Of a stretch of DNA of 54,350 bases, positions 33,414-42,677 are shown in pieces (within the stretch, counting starts at the first letter, position 1; each line of letters begins with the position of its first letter). Made by a program: the position numbers and the translations under genes. The DNA lies in assembly GCA_947086895.1 (NCBI GenBank), contig CAMUAR010000020.1, positions 1 through 54,350 on the forward strand, read 5' to 3'. The notes beneath the pieces are model-generated. The model was not told the DNA's origin. It saw nothing but the letters and a program-made list of their open reading frames with translations, and did no database searches. Origin of the DNA: an uncultured Lachnospiraceae bacterium. Its GTDB lineage: Bacteria > Bacillota > Clostridia > Lachnospirales > Lachnospiraceae.

Positions 33414-34991
33414 TTAATTTTCCTGTTCTTTTAAATAATAATCGGACTCTTCCTCCGGGCATGCGATAAAAGTTCCGTACATTTTATTGCCATTCTGATC
33501 TGTAAGTTCAAGATACTCGCCGTCGTCTGTATTAATAACTTTTACCAGGCTGTCTTTGATCTTTCCGCTCTCGATATCCTCAATCACCTGCTTTAACTTT
33601 TCCTCTGTCCAATGATTATGCGCTGTAACATCAAGATCCTCTATTTCACTGTGTGTTGGAAAACGAAGTTCTTCCTCCTCTCCCGGTTCAAAATCATACG
33701 TTCTGTCCTTTTCGGTTGGCGATGCAAAAGTTTGATCGGCAGGATTTCCTTCGGAATCCCGTTTCAGCCCGTCTTCTCCCATAACATACCGAGGTGCTGT
33801 ATAAATCTGGTTATTGGAAAGCATATAACTTTCTGTATCATTCTCAAACTTATATTTTTCATTGTCCTTTTCGGTCGGTGCTGGAGTTGGAGATACTGTA
33901 ATCTCATTTTGATTTGATTCCTGCTTGGAAAGCTTTTTTTCTGTGCTGTCCTCTGCAAGTGCGGAAGTTGCAAACAGAGTTGTTGTACCTGCAACCAAAG
34001 CCGCGGCAAACGTAAGGCTTAATATCGAATTTTTCTTTATCTTCATAATTGCTACAATCCTTTCTTCCATCTTGTTTTTGCTGAAATAACTATATAGGGA
34101 AAAAGATAATTTTCTCACTTCCTCCATGTGGAGCAGGGCAAGCGCATAAGATTCTCTCGTCTCTTTTTTGCCCTTGCGCACCACAGCTTCATCGCAATAC
34201 AATTCAATATCGCGGTTCGCCAAAAAGTACATAACCCACACGATTGGATTAAACCAATGAATACATAGTATTACAGCTAAAATAATTTTATTTAAGGCAT
34301 CAAAGTGTAAAATATGATTATACTCATGGTCAAGTATATATTGAATTGTCCTTCCATCGTTCCAGTCCATTCTTTTTGGCAGCAGAATCACCGGAAAAAT
34401 CGTGCCGTAAGTCAGTGGCGCAGATATCTGGTCTGACACTCGAACGCTGATTTTGGACGCTCTTTTTTTCAGACAGCGATCTATAATCCGCCGCCTTGAT
34501 ACCGGAACTTTCTGCAATCCAGCAGCAATTTCTTTTAACCACTCCTGCACAGCCGAATGCTTTGTTGGAATGGCCTCCCGAAACTTTTGCTGACATCGAA
34601 TATAAGAAACGAGAAAACAGGCGGCGAGCAGGCAGAGGCCTGCCAGATAGCAAATCTGCGGTAATGAAAGAAAACTTTCTTCTTTTGCAGCACTGCCTGA
34701 AACTGCTGGAAAAATCCCCTGCAAAAGCGGTGCATACTGCGGTTTGATCCCTGTATTGTTCTGTGATACACTGCTCACCAATTTTTCCGTATCGCTGTCT
34801 GCAAGCTTTCTTATAAAGCTGTACAAACTAAATCGGGAAGGTATGGAAAAAGGAAGCAGCAACCTTGCTGCTGCGACAATCCACAACACTTTAAACACTG
34901 CTTTTGGCAAGCGGTATATTGTAAAACTTCGGATTACAAGAATCACTGCAATCAAAACTCCCCCTGCTATGCTCTGATGTAAAAGACTCAT
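33414..34991 (-). CDS. BlaR1-type M56 membrane metallopeptidase without penicillin-binding domain
   Basis: In this family a membrane zinc protease transmits an outside signal to a BlaI-type repressor. N-terminal membrane helices are followed by the cytoplasmic zinc site HEYNH in ILDHEYNHILHFDAL, the distal glutamate region ANRDIELYCDEAVV, and further membrane segments. The C-terminal outside part (about residues 325-525) is a short polar region with SPTPAPTEKD and acidic stretches. It lacks the STxK-type penicillin-binding sensor of true BlaR1, so the signal need not be a beta-lactam. It follows the blaI-like gene by 9 bp. Confidence 0.9.
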   Translation of the reverse strand: MSLLHQSIAGGVLIAVILVIRSFTIYRLPKAVFKVLWIVAAARLLLPFSIPSRFSLYSFIRKLADSDTEKLVSSVSQNNTGIKPQYAPLLQGIFPAVSGSAAKEESFLSLPQICYLAGLCLLAACFLVSYIRCQQKFREAIPTKHSAVQEWLKEIAAGLQKVPVSRRRIIDRCLKKRASKISVRVSDQISAPLTYGTIFPVILLPKRMDWNDGRTIQYILDHEYNHILHFDALNKIILAVILCIHWFNPIVWVMYFLANRDIELYCDEAVVRKGKKETRESYALALLHMEEVRKLSFSLYSYFSKNKMEERIVAIMKIKKNSILSLTFAAALVAGTTTLFATSALAEDSTEKKLSKQESNQNEITVSPTPAPTEKDNEKYKFENDTESYMLSNNQIYTAPRYVMGEDGLKRDSEGNPADQTFASPTEKDRTYDFEPGEEEELRFPTHSEIEDLDVTAHNHWTEEKLKQVIEDIESGKIKDSLVKVINTDDGEYLELTDQNGNKMYGTFIACPEEESDYYLKEQEN

Positions 34992-35000
34992 CCTGCCACC

Positions 35001-35360
35001 TCATTTCAAATCCGTGATCATCTGGCGAAGCCTGGCAATCTGCTCATCAGACAATTTTTTGCTGCCAAGCAGCGAGGCAAACAACAAATCTGGCGAACCG
35101 CCAAACAGTTTTCCAATCAGTTCTTCTGCCTCTGCCGCCTGCACTTCCTCCTTCGCAATCCGTGCGCTGCACATAAAATTCGGCTCGCTGCGCTGTATCG
35201 CACCTTTGGCAATACATTTTTTAATTACCGTGTAGGTTGTGTTCATGTTCCATCCGATCTCTCCCTTCAGGATGTCGGATATCTGCTTTGCAGTTCGATC
35301 ACCCTCTCTCCAGAGCACATCCATCACTTTTAATTCGGAATCAAAGAGTTTTATGGACAT
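35001..35360 (-). CDS. BlaI/MecI-family repressor
   Basis: A 119-residue winged-helix repressor (about residues 5-75, with LKVMDVLWREGDRTAKQISD and the recognition helix near MNTTYTVIKKCIAKG), with a C-terminal dimer helix region (about 85-115). It is normally cleaved when the partner M56 protease is activated. Three ACTATnnnAATAGT-type dyads in its promoter (35379-35446) indicate autoregulation of the pair. It starts at 35360. The ribosome site AGAAAGGAAATT is reasonable. Confidence 0.93.
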   Translation of the reverse strand: MSIKLFDSELKVMDVLWREGDRTAKQISDILKGEIGWNMNTTYTVIKKCIAKGAIQRSEPNFMCSARIAKEEVQAAEAEELIGKLFGGSPDLLFASLLGSKKLSDEQIARLRQMITDLK

Positions 35361-35378
35361 AACATAATTTCCTTTCTC

Positions 35379-35446
35379 ACTATTGCAATAGTTTGTATGT
35401 TTATACTATCATAATAGTTTGTCTTTGTCAACACTACTATAATAGT
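35379..35446 (-). promoter_or_regulatory. Promoter and three BlaI operators
   Basis: Three dyads, ACTATTGCAATAGT (35379-35392), ACTATCATAATAGT (35405-35418) and ACTACTATAATAGT (35433-35446), are spaced 26 and 28 bp apart, and each is followed by TTGT. On the minus strand, TTGACA (35431-35426) and TAGTAT 17 bp further form the promoter; the middle dyad overlaps the spacer and -10. Confidence 0.85.
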
Positions 35447-35525
35447 TTGTATGTGAATTTTTTGTGAACTAAGTCAGATGCATTTCTCCCTGCGCGCCGG
35501 ACGCAAATTTTCTTTCCGTGTACAT

Positions 35526-35548
35526 AAAAAACAAGGAGCTGTTGCTCC
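35526..35548 (-). terminator. Terminator of glgP
   Basis: On the minus strand, GGAGC-AACA-GCTCC is followed by TTGTTTTTT, about 50 bp past the glgP stop. Confidence 0.8.
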
Positions 35549-35598
35549 ATAGATGATTTCTCGTCTATTTTACAACAACCCCTATAATTTTGCGCGTA

Positions 35599-38049
35599 TT
35601 ACATTTCCACGGTCACTTTGTCCAAGTGCCAGATATCCTTTATATACTCCTCAATTGTGCGGTCGGATGTAAACTTGCCGCTCTTAGCCACATTCAAAAT
35701 TGCAGAACGCGCCCATCCCCTCTCATCGCGGTACGCTTCCTCAACCTTCTTCTGAGCCTCGGCATAAGCGCGGAAATCTTTTAAGATAAAGTACTGGTCT
35801 GCACGCTCATAACCGTTGCTCTCCAGCAGTGAATTGTAAAGTTCACGGAACAGTTCTGGATCCTGCTGAGAGTAATAACCATTGACAAGCTGCGTTAAAA
35901 CATTGCGGATATCAAGATCTGTATTGTAGATTTCTTTTGGATTATATCCGCCGTTCTTTTCATAATTGATTACCTCATCGGAAGAAAGACCAAAGATAAA
36001 CGCATGTTCCTTGCCAACTTCCTCAACGATCTCCACATTCGCGCCGTCCATCGTGCCAAGTGTAAGCGCGCCGTTTAACATAAACTTCATATTTCCAGTA
36101 CCGCTCGCTTCCTTGCTGGCTGTTGAAATCTGTTCGGATACATCCGCCGCCGCAAAAATCAGCTCCGCATTGGAAACACGGTAGTTCTCGATAAATACCA
36201 CCTTCAGCTTGCCGCCGATCGACTTATCGTTATTCACTACGTCCGCAACGCTGTTGATCAATTTGATTACCGCTTTTGCCCTGCGGTAGCCTGCACTTGC
36301 CTTCGCGCCAAAAATAAAGGTTCTCGGATAAAATTCCATCTCCGGGTGCATTTTAAGCTCATTGTATAAATACATTACATGCAGAATATTCAGCAGCTGA
36401 CGCTTATACTCATGCAGACGCTTTACCTGCACGTCAAAGATTGAGCGCGGATCTACCTCAACGCCGTTGTGTTCCTTGATGTAGGCGGCAAGACGCACCT
36501 TATTCTGATACTTGATGTTCATAAATTCTTTCTGGCACTTTTCATCGTCCGCATACACGGCAAGATTGTTAATATGCGGCAAATTTGTAATCCAGTCCGC
36601 GCCGATCTTATCGGTCACCCACTGAGCAAGCAGCGGATTTCCATGCAGCAGGAAACGTCTCTGCGTAATGCCGTTTGTCTTGTTGTTGAACTTCTCCGGC
36701 CACAGTTCATAGAAATCATGAAGCTGTTCGTTCTTTAAAATCTCTGTGTGCAGCTTTGCAACACCATTTACAGAAAAGCTTGCCACAATCGCAAGATGCG
36801 CCATCTTTACCTGCCCGTCATACACGATTGCCATCTTCTCAATCTTGCGGTAATCGTTCGGATATTTTGCCTGAATCTGCTGGATAAACCGGCGGTTAAT
36901 CTCCTCGACAATCTGGTAAATACGCGGAAGAAGTCTTGAGAACAGTTCCAGCGGCCATTTTTCGAGTGCCTCGGACATAATCGTGTGGTTTGTGTACGCA
37001 CAGGATTTTGTGGTTACTGACCAAGCTTCATCCCAGCTTAAATAATAATCATCCATCAAAATGCGCATCAGCTCCGCGACAGTCAATGTCGGGTGCGTGT
37101 CGTTCATCTGGAAGCATACTTTTTCGTAAAGTTTATGCACGTCATTATGCTTTTCCATGTATTTTGCCACCGCGCGCTGAATGCTGGCAGAAACAAAGAA
37201 ATACTGCTGCTTTAAGCGCAGTTCCTTGCCCGCATAATGATTGTCGTTCGGGTAGAGCACCTCGCAGATCGTTCTTGCAAGATTCTCCTGCTCTACAGCC
37301 TTCTGATAATCGCCCTTGTCAAACGAATCAAGATTAAATGTATTGATTGCCTGCGCGTCCCAGATCCGCAGCGTATTTACCACGTTATTCCCATAGCCGA
37401 GTACCGGAAGATCATAAGGAACAGCCAGAACAGACTGATAATTTTCCTGGATAAACCGCTCTCTTCCATTCTCATCGCGCATCATACGAACATATCCGCC
37501 GAACTTTACTTCCGTCGCGTACTCGGCGCGCTTCATCTCAAACGGATTGCCGTTTTTCAGCCAGTTGTCCGGCACTTCCACCTGGAAACCGTTCTCGATC
37601 TTCTGTTCAAACATCCCGTACTTGTAGCGGATGCCGCAGCCGTAAGCCGGATAGCCAAGCGTGGAAAGAGAGTCGAGAAAACATGCTGCCAGACGACCAA
37701 GACCGCCGTTTCCAAGACCTGCATCCGGCTCCTCATCCTCGATCACATTTAAATCAACACCCAGCTCCGCAAGCGCTTCATGAATCTGCTTATCTGCGCC
37801 AAGATTGATAATATTGTTGCCGAGCGCGCGCCCCATCAAAAATTCCATCGAGAGATAGTAAACGGTCTTTGCATCATCTGCTTCATACTTTTTGTGCGTC
37901 GCCATCCACATATCTACAATATAATCTTTTACCGCATAGGCAACTGCCTGAAAAATCTGCTGCCCTGTCGCCTCGGTGATATCTTTGCGGAACAGATTTC
38001 TGATATTCGCCTTGACGTCCTTTTTAAATTCTTCCTTATTGATTTCCAT
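35599..38049 (-). CDS. glgP: Glycogen/starch phosphorylase
   Basis: The enzyme releases glucose-1-phosphate from alpha-1,4-glucans. The 816-residue protein shows family signatures throughout: YYLSMEFLMGRALGNN, GLGNGGLGRLAACFLDS, NDTHPTLTVAELMRIL, and the PLP lysine region EASGTGNMKFMLNGALTLGTMDG. The length is typical of bacterial GlgP. The ATG follows GGAGGTAAATTC. It is an isolated gene with a terminator at its end; no other glycogen genes are in the window. Confidence 0.96.
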   Translation of the reverse strand: MEINKEEFKKDVKANIRNLFRKDITEATGQQIFQAVAYAVKDYIVDMWMATHKKYEADDAKTVYYLSMEFLMGRALGNNIINLGADKQIHEALAELGVDLNVIEDEEPDAGLGNGGLGRLAACFLDSLSTLGYPAYGCGIRYKYGMFEQKIENGFQVEVPDNWLKNGNPFEMKRAEYATEVKFGGYVRMMRDENGRERFIQENYQSVLAVPYDLPVLGYGNNVVNTLRIWDAQAINTFNLDSFDKGDYQKAVEQENLARTICEVLYPNDNHYAGKELRLKQQYFFVSASIQRAVAKYMEKHNDVHKLYEKVCFQMNDTHPTLTVAELMRILMDDYYLSWDEAWSVTTKSCAYTNHTIMSEALEKWPLELFSRLLPRIYQIVEEINRRFIQQIQAKYPNDYRKIEKMAIVYDGQVKMAHLAIVASFSVNGVAKLHTEILKNEQLHDFYELWPEKFNNKTNGITQRRFLLHGNPLLAQWVTDKIGADWITNLPHINNLAVYADDEKCQKEFMNIKYQNKVRLAAYIKEHNGVEVDPRSIFDVQVKRLHEYKRQLLNILHVMYLYNELKMHPEMEFYPRTFIFGAKASAGYRRAKAVIKLINSVADVVNNDKSIGGKLKVVFIENYRVSNAELIFAAADVSEQISTASKEASGTGNMKFMLNGALTLGTMDGANVEIVEEVGKEHAFIFGLSSDEVINYEKNGGYNPKEIYNTDLDIRNVLTQLVNGYYSQQDPELFRELYNSLLESNGYERADQYFILKDFRAYAEAQKKVEEAYRDERGWARSAILNVAKSGKFTSDRTIEEYIKDIWHLDKVTVEM

Positions 38050-38083
38050 GAATTTACCTCCATAAATAAATTTCTTGTTTCAA

Positions 38084-38172
38084 TGACTGCGAAACTCAGA
38101 AATCCGTACAAATCCTATTTTTCTTCTGAATTTCGCAGCCATTTTTATTTTATGCTGCTATAAAACAGCATA
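38084..38172. repeat. Inverted repeats between ileS and glgP
   Basis: TGACTGCGAAACTCAGAA pairs imperfectly with TTCTGAATTTCGCAGCCA (38084-38101 and 38124-38141), followed on the plus strand by a T-rich run. A perfect TATGCTG/CAGCATA hairpin lies at 38151-38172. Both genes are on the minus strand, so the T-run faces the wrong way for ileS termination. Confidence 0.5.
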
Positions 38173-38241
38173 CTTCTCACAGTGGCGCAAACAATGAAGA
38201 AAATCGTTCTTAACAAAGCCTTTGGTTCATATTTTGGAGAT

Positions 38242-41200
38242 TTATATTTTTTCAACTCCGAACGTTACTTCCTCACCATTTAAATTCCAATCTTTACAAA
38301 AACCTTGTGTACTTCCATAAACGATTTCATCCGCCAGAACAACCAAAGCAATCTGAGCTTCATTTTTCTTGATCATTCCCAAAACAGACTCGCTGCCCGC
38401 CGCGCAGACGCGGATTCGATCCATCACTTCAAAACCTGCCTCTTTGCGCATTGTCTGAAGTTTGCTGATCACCTCGCGCACATATCCTTCCTCTATCAGT
38501 GCTTCTGTCAGATTTGTATCAAGAACAACCGTATAACCGCCGTCCGCGTTTGTAATATATCCTTCTTTCTGTGACGTCTCAATCAACAAATCTTCCTCGG
38601 CAAGCGTTTCCTTTGTATCACCCACTGTAACAGTAAGAACACCTGCTTCCGACAATTCCTTTACAGCCGCTGCGCCGTCAAGCCCGGCAAGCACTTCCTT
38701 CAGTGCATTCAGCCTGCTTCCAAACCGCTTTCCAAGTGTTTTTAACTGCGGTTTAAAATGATAGGAGGTAAAACTTCCTACATCCTGCGTAAAAATAACT
38801 TCTTTTACATTCAGCTCATCCGCAATAATTTCTTTATAGAAATCTGACATTCCATCCGAACCTGTCTTTGCATCGGATTTTACATACATGCGCGCAAGCG
38901 GCTGTCTCTGCTTGCAGTTTGCCGTATTGCGGCACGCGCGACCAAGCACGACAATCGCCAGAACCGCTTTCATATCTTCTTCCAGTTTCTGGTTGATCCA
39001 CGCTTCATTTACCTTCGGGAAGTCGCACAGATGGATACTTTCCGGCGCAGTTTTATCAATGCTGCAAACAAGATTGCGGTAAATTGCTTCCGTCATAAAT
39101 GGAATCATTGGCGCCGCTGCCTTACAGATTGTCACCAGAGCAGTGTAGAGCGTCATATAAGCGTTGATCTTGTCCTGCTCCATTCCCTTTGCCCAGAAGC
39201 GCTCGCGCCCGCGCCGCACATACCAGTTGCTCATCTCGTCCACAAAATCCTGCAGCGCCCGCGCTGTTTCTGGAATCCGATAATTTTCAAGATTTTCGTC
39301 CACGGACTTCACGGTTGAAGAAAGTTTGGAGAGCAGCCATTGATCCATCACAGAAAGCTTCTCAAACTCCAACGTATATTTTGTAGCGTCAAAATTATCA
39401 ATATTCGCATATAAAACATAGAATGCATAGGTGTTCCAGAGCGTACCCATAAATTTGCGCTGTCCTTCAACCACTACCTTATCGTGGAAACGATTCGGCA
39501 GCCACGGCGCAGAATTAATATAAAAATACCAGCGAATTGCATCCGCACCGTATTTTTCAAGCGCATCAAACGGGTCAACCGCATTCCCTTTGCTCTTTGC
39601 CATTTTCTGACCATTCTCATCCTGAACATGACCGAGAACAATCACATTCTCATACGGCGCCTTGTTAAATAAAAGCGTTGAGATCGCCATCAGAGAATGG
39701 AACCACCCGCGCGTCTGGTCAACTGCTTCCGAGATAAACTTTGCCGGAAACTGCTGCTCAAACAGCTCTTTGTTCTCAAATGGATAATGGTGCTGCGCAA
39801 ACGGCATCGCGCCGGAATCAAACCAGCAGTCGATCACTTCTGGAACTCGTTTCATCACGCCGCCGCATTTCGGGCATTTCAAAGTGATCGCGTCGATGTA
39901 TGGGCGGTGGAATTCAACGATTTTCGCCTCCTCGCTGCCGCTCAGCTCACAAAGTTCCTGCCTGCTTTCAACACAATGCTGATACCCGCATCCGCACTCC
40001 CAGATATTTAGAGGAGTTCCCCAGTAACGGTTGCGCGAGATTGCCCAATCTTGAATATTTTCCAGCCAGTTTCCAAAACGTCCCTTGCCGATGGACTCTG
40101 GAATCCAATTTACGGTATCGTTGTTGCGCAAAAGATCGTCGCGCACCGCAGTTTCACGAATATACCACGATTCTCTTGCATAATAGATCAGCGGCGTATC
40201 ACAGCGCCAGCAGTGCGGATAACTATGCTCGAATTTCGGCGCGTCAAACAACTTGCCCGCCTCTTTTAAATCGGCTAAGATCAATGGATCTGCCTTTTTC
40301 ACAAACATTCCCGCGTAAGCCGTCTCCTCTGTCATCTCACCTTTGCCGTCCACCAACTGAACAAACGGAAGATCATAATTTCTTCCAACTTTCGCGTCAT
40401 CCTCACCAAACGCAGGCGCAATATGAACGACACCCGTGCCGTCCGTAAGCGTAACATAGCCGTCGCAGGTAATATAATACGCCTTTTTCCCCTGCTTTTT
40501 ACAAACTTCCACCGCACAGTCAAAAAGCGGCTCATACTCGCGGTATTCAAGTTCTTTTCCGGTAAAACGAGCGAGAATTTCATAAGCAGCCGTGTTGAGT
40601 GTGTCGGTATTTGCGGAATTTTCCTGTTTTTCATTACTTTCCGCCTTTGCTTTTTGACCAAGTTTTCCAAGCACTGTATCTAACAGAGCCTCCGCCATAT
40701 AGTAGGTATATCCGTCCGCTGCCTTTACTTTTGCATACATTTCCTCTGGATTTACACAGAGCGCCACATTGCTTGGCAATGTCCAAGGAGTGGTAGTCCA
40801 GACAAGAATATAAGCATCCTCATCTTTCATTTTAAAACGTGCAATCGCAGAGCGTTCCTTCACATCCTTGTATCCCTGTGCTACCTCGGCGCTTGAAAGA
40901 GGCGTTCCGCAGCGCGGGCAATACGGGACAATCTTAAACCCTTTATAGAGCAGTCCTTTATCCCAGATCTGTCTGAGCGCCCACCACTCGGATTCAATAT
41001 AATCGTCGTGATAAGTAACATAAGGCTCGTCCATATCTGCCCAAAAACCAACGGTGCCGGAAAAATCCTCCCACATACCTTTGTATTTCCAAACACTCTC
41101 TTTGCATTTTTTAATAAATGGTTCCAGACCATAATTTTCAATTTGATCCTTGCCGTCCAGCCCCAAAAGTTTTTCAACCTCAATCTCAACCGGCAGTCCA

Positions 41201-41463
41201 TGCGTATCCCAGCCTGCCTTGCGCGGCACCATAAAACCTTTCATTGTGCGGTAGCGCGGAATCATATCTTTAATCACACGCGTAAGCACATGACCAATAT
41301 GCGGCTTACCGTTCGCTGTCGGCGGTCCATCATAAAATGTGTAGGTCTCCCCATCTTTGTGGGTATCCATGCTTTTTCGAAAGATATCATTTTTATTCCA
41401 GAACTCTAAAACTTCCCGTTCTCTCTCCACGAAATTCATATCTGTTGATACTTTTTCGTACAT
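38242..41463 (-). CDS. ileS: Isoleucyl-tRNA synthetase
   Basis: The enzyme charges tRNA-Ile and edits valine. HIGH appears in PPTANGKPHIGHVLT, the CP1 editing domain carries the GTGVVHIAPAFGEDD motif, and KMSKS appears as KMAKSKGNAVDP. The anticodon-binding helical domain carries the WYVRRGRERFW motif. At 1,073 residues it is the eukaryote-like long form without the C-terminal zinc fingers of the Gram-negative type. I start it at an ATG (41463) after AAAGGAG, because the longer frame adds 64 residues outside the family. It lies 61 bp downstream of the NUDIX gene, both behind an Ile-type T-box. Confidence 0.96.
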   Translation of the reverse strand: MYEKVSTDMNFVEREREVLEFWNKNDIFRKSMDTHKDGETYTFYDGPPTANGKPHIGHVLTRVIKDMIPRYRTMKGFMVPRKAGWDTHGLPVEIEVEKLLGLDGKDQIENYGLEPFIKKCKESVWKYKGMWEDFSGTVGFWADMDEPYVTYHDDYIESEWWALRQIWDKGLLYKGFKIVPYCPRCGTPLSSAEVAQGYKDVKERSAIARFKMKDEDAYILVWTTTPWTLPSNVALCVNPEEMYAKVKAADGYTYYMAEALLDTVLGKLGQKAKAESNEKQENSANTDTLNTAAYEILARFTGKELEYREYEPLFDCAVEVCKKQGKKAYYITCDGYVTLTDGTGVVHIAPAFGEDDAKVGRNYDLPFVQLVDGKGEMTEETAYAGMFVKKADPLILADLKEAGKLFDAPKFEHSYPHCWRCDTPLIYYARESWYIRETAVRDDLLRNNDTVNWIPESIGKGRFGNWLENIQDWAISRNRYWGTPLNIWECGCGYQHCVESRQELCELSGSEEAKIVEFHRPYIDAITLKCPKCGGVMKRVPEVIDCWFDSGAMPFAQHHYPFENKELFEQQFPAKFISEAVDQTRGWFHSLMAISTLLFNKAPYENVIVLGHVQDENGQKMAKSKGNAVDPFDALEKYGADAIRWYFYINSAPWLPNRFHDKVVVEGQRKFMGTLWNTYAFYVLYANIDNFDATKYTLEFEKLSVMDQWLLSKLSSTVKSVDENLENYRIPETARALQDFVDEMSNWYVRRGRERFWAKGMEQDKINAYMTLYTALVTICKAAAPMIPFMTEAIYRNLVCSIDKTAPESIHLCDFPKVNEAWINQKLEEDMKAVLAIVVLGRACRNTANCKQRQPLARMYVKSDAKTGSDGMSDFYKEIIADELNVKEVIFTQDVGSFTSYHFKPQLKTLGKRFGSRLNALKEVLAGLDGAAAVKELSEAGVLTVTVGDTKETLAEEDLLIETSQKEGYITNADGGYTVVLDTNLTEALIEEGYVREVISKLQTMRKEAGFEVMDRIRVCAAGSESVLGMIKKNEAQIALVVLADEIVYGSTQGFCKDWNLNGEEVTFGVEKI

Positions 41464-41524
41464 TGATCCATCGACTCCTTTCTTAAAATAGCAGCGGCAA
41501 AAATCCAGCGCATCTTCTTTGTAC

Positions 41525-42061
41525 TCACACTGCCGACGCCGGCTGTCCGCCTGCGGAGAGCGGAGGCAGTTCCCGCTTAATGTAGTCCAGCAGCCAGTCC
41601 AAATACCGATAATAATGGAAGGTTCCCTCTTTTGCCATCGCTTTAAGCTCGGCAAGCGTCACCCATTTGGCGTCGGATACTTCCTCCGTCTGAAGCACAA
41701 GTTCTTCTGCTTTGCTGTCCGTATGGACAAGCCAGACCGTATTGTAGCTGTCAATCCGCTTAAACGCCGCAACCATCTCCGAATTTTCCCTTGTCGCAGC
41801 AATCCCAAGCTCCTCCATCAGCTCGCGCTTACATGCATCCCATGCATCTTCTCCGCATACTGCTGAACCTCCGGTCGCCGCCCAAATTCCCGGCAGCAGT
41901 TTTAAATCTGGATTTCTCTTCTGAATCAGCACCTGCCTTTCAGAATTGATCGGGAAAACAGCCACGACAAGATGGTAATCCCCCGGCGCAAGCGGCTTCC
42001 CTCTCTCGTGTATCTTTCCAGTTTTCCGAAAACAATGGTCATATACATCCCATAGTTCCAT
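41525..42061 (-). CDS. NUDIX hydrolase
   Basis: The 178-residue protein begins MELWDVYDHCFRKTGKIHERG. It contains the NUDIX box region AATGGSAVCGEDAWDACKRELMEELGI, with the REL-EELG helix, around residues 68-95. This start resembles the IPP-isomerase-like branch of NUDIX enzymes, whose substrates include pyrophosphate-linked compounds. The exact substrate is unknown. I chose the ATG at 42061 with AAAGGAGACACGA upstream; the longer frame reads through the T-box terminator. It lies between the T-box and ileS, so its expression is probably linked to isoleucine charging. Confidence 0.9.
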   Translation of the reverse strand: MELWDVYDHCFRKTGKIHERGKPLAPGDYHLVVAVFPINSERQVLIQKRNPDLKLLPGIWAATGGSAVCGEDAWDACKRELMEELGIAATRENSEMVAAFKRIDSYNTVWLVHTDSKAEELVLQTEEVSDAKWVTLAELKAMAKEGTFHYYRYLDWLLDYIKRELPPLSAGGQPASAV

Positions 42062-42160
42062 TCGTGTCTCCTTTCGTAAAACACAACTTAAGCTCGGATA
42101 AAGACTGAAAACTAAAATTTTCAGCCTCTGACCAAAATACTGCTCGCGAGTCCCGTGTGC

Positions 42161-42503
42161 AAAAAAAGCCCTCATCCAAACAGGATGAGGGCGCTCACTT
42201 ACAACCACCTGATTTTCACGTACTCCGCCGCTGCCTGCTGCTTTTATACATTATCCGTGTAACGGCGGATACCGGCACCGCTTACTGCCATTTCAGCCAT
42301 GCTGCTCTGGAGTGATCTTCCACGCCATATACTCCCCTCCGGCTTCCACTTTCCCGGCTCGCTGTATGTTTTCCCTGGCGCGTACTGTCTCCTTCAACGC
42401 TTTTTTCATTTTATCAATTTCTTCGCAATCTCCCAATCAAAAGAGCTTTTTGGAAGATCTATCGTCCGCACAAAAGAATTTCAGTGCGGTTGTTATATTC
42501 CGT
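42161..42503 (-). promoter_or_regulatory. Ile-type T-box leader of NUDIX-ileS
   Basis: The minus-strand leader has Stem I features (GAGCCGG-GAAAGTGG-AAG-CCGG), a likely isoleucine specifier ATC (42316-42314) in GTGGAAGATCACTCC, and the T-box core AATCAGGTGGTTG. Its terminator is a perfect 10-bp stem, GCCCTCATCC/GGATGAGGGC (42168-42192), with a run of T (42167-42161). Uncharged tRNA-Ile would favour readthrough into NUDIX and ileS. Confidence 0.88.
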
Positions 42504-42509
42504 GAATTT

Positions 42510-42538
42510 ATCATAGTATAGATGAAATGTTTTGTCAA
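42510..42538 (-). promoter_or_regulatory. Promoter of the ileS T-box
   Basis: On the minus strand, TTGACA (42538-42533), a 17-bp spacer and TATGAT (42515-42510). Confidence 0.9.
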
Positions 42539-42677
42539 CTGGCTTTTTTCACAAAACATAAAGCGAATCCAGCCTTCTTGCTGGAAAAAAGAGGCAAAAT
42601 ACTTTTTATGGCGCATATCTGAAAAATCACTCTTTTTCTGGAATCAGATTCCTCATCATTATGTAAAAATTGATATA

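Noticed and set aside
41464..41655. 64-residue extension of IleS
   Set aside because: It overlaps the NUDIX gene and shows no similarity to IleS.
42062..42208. Extended N-terminus of the NUDIX protein
   Set aside because: It reads through the T-box terminator; the ATG at 42061 fits the family.
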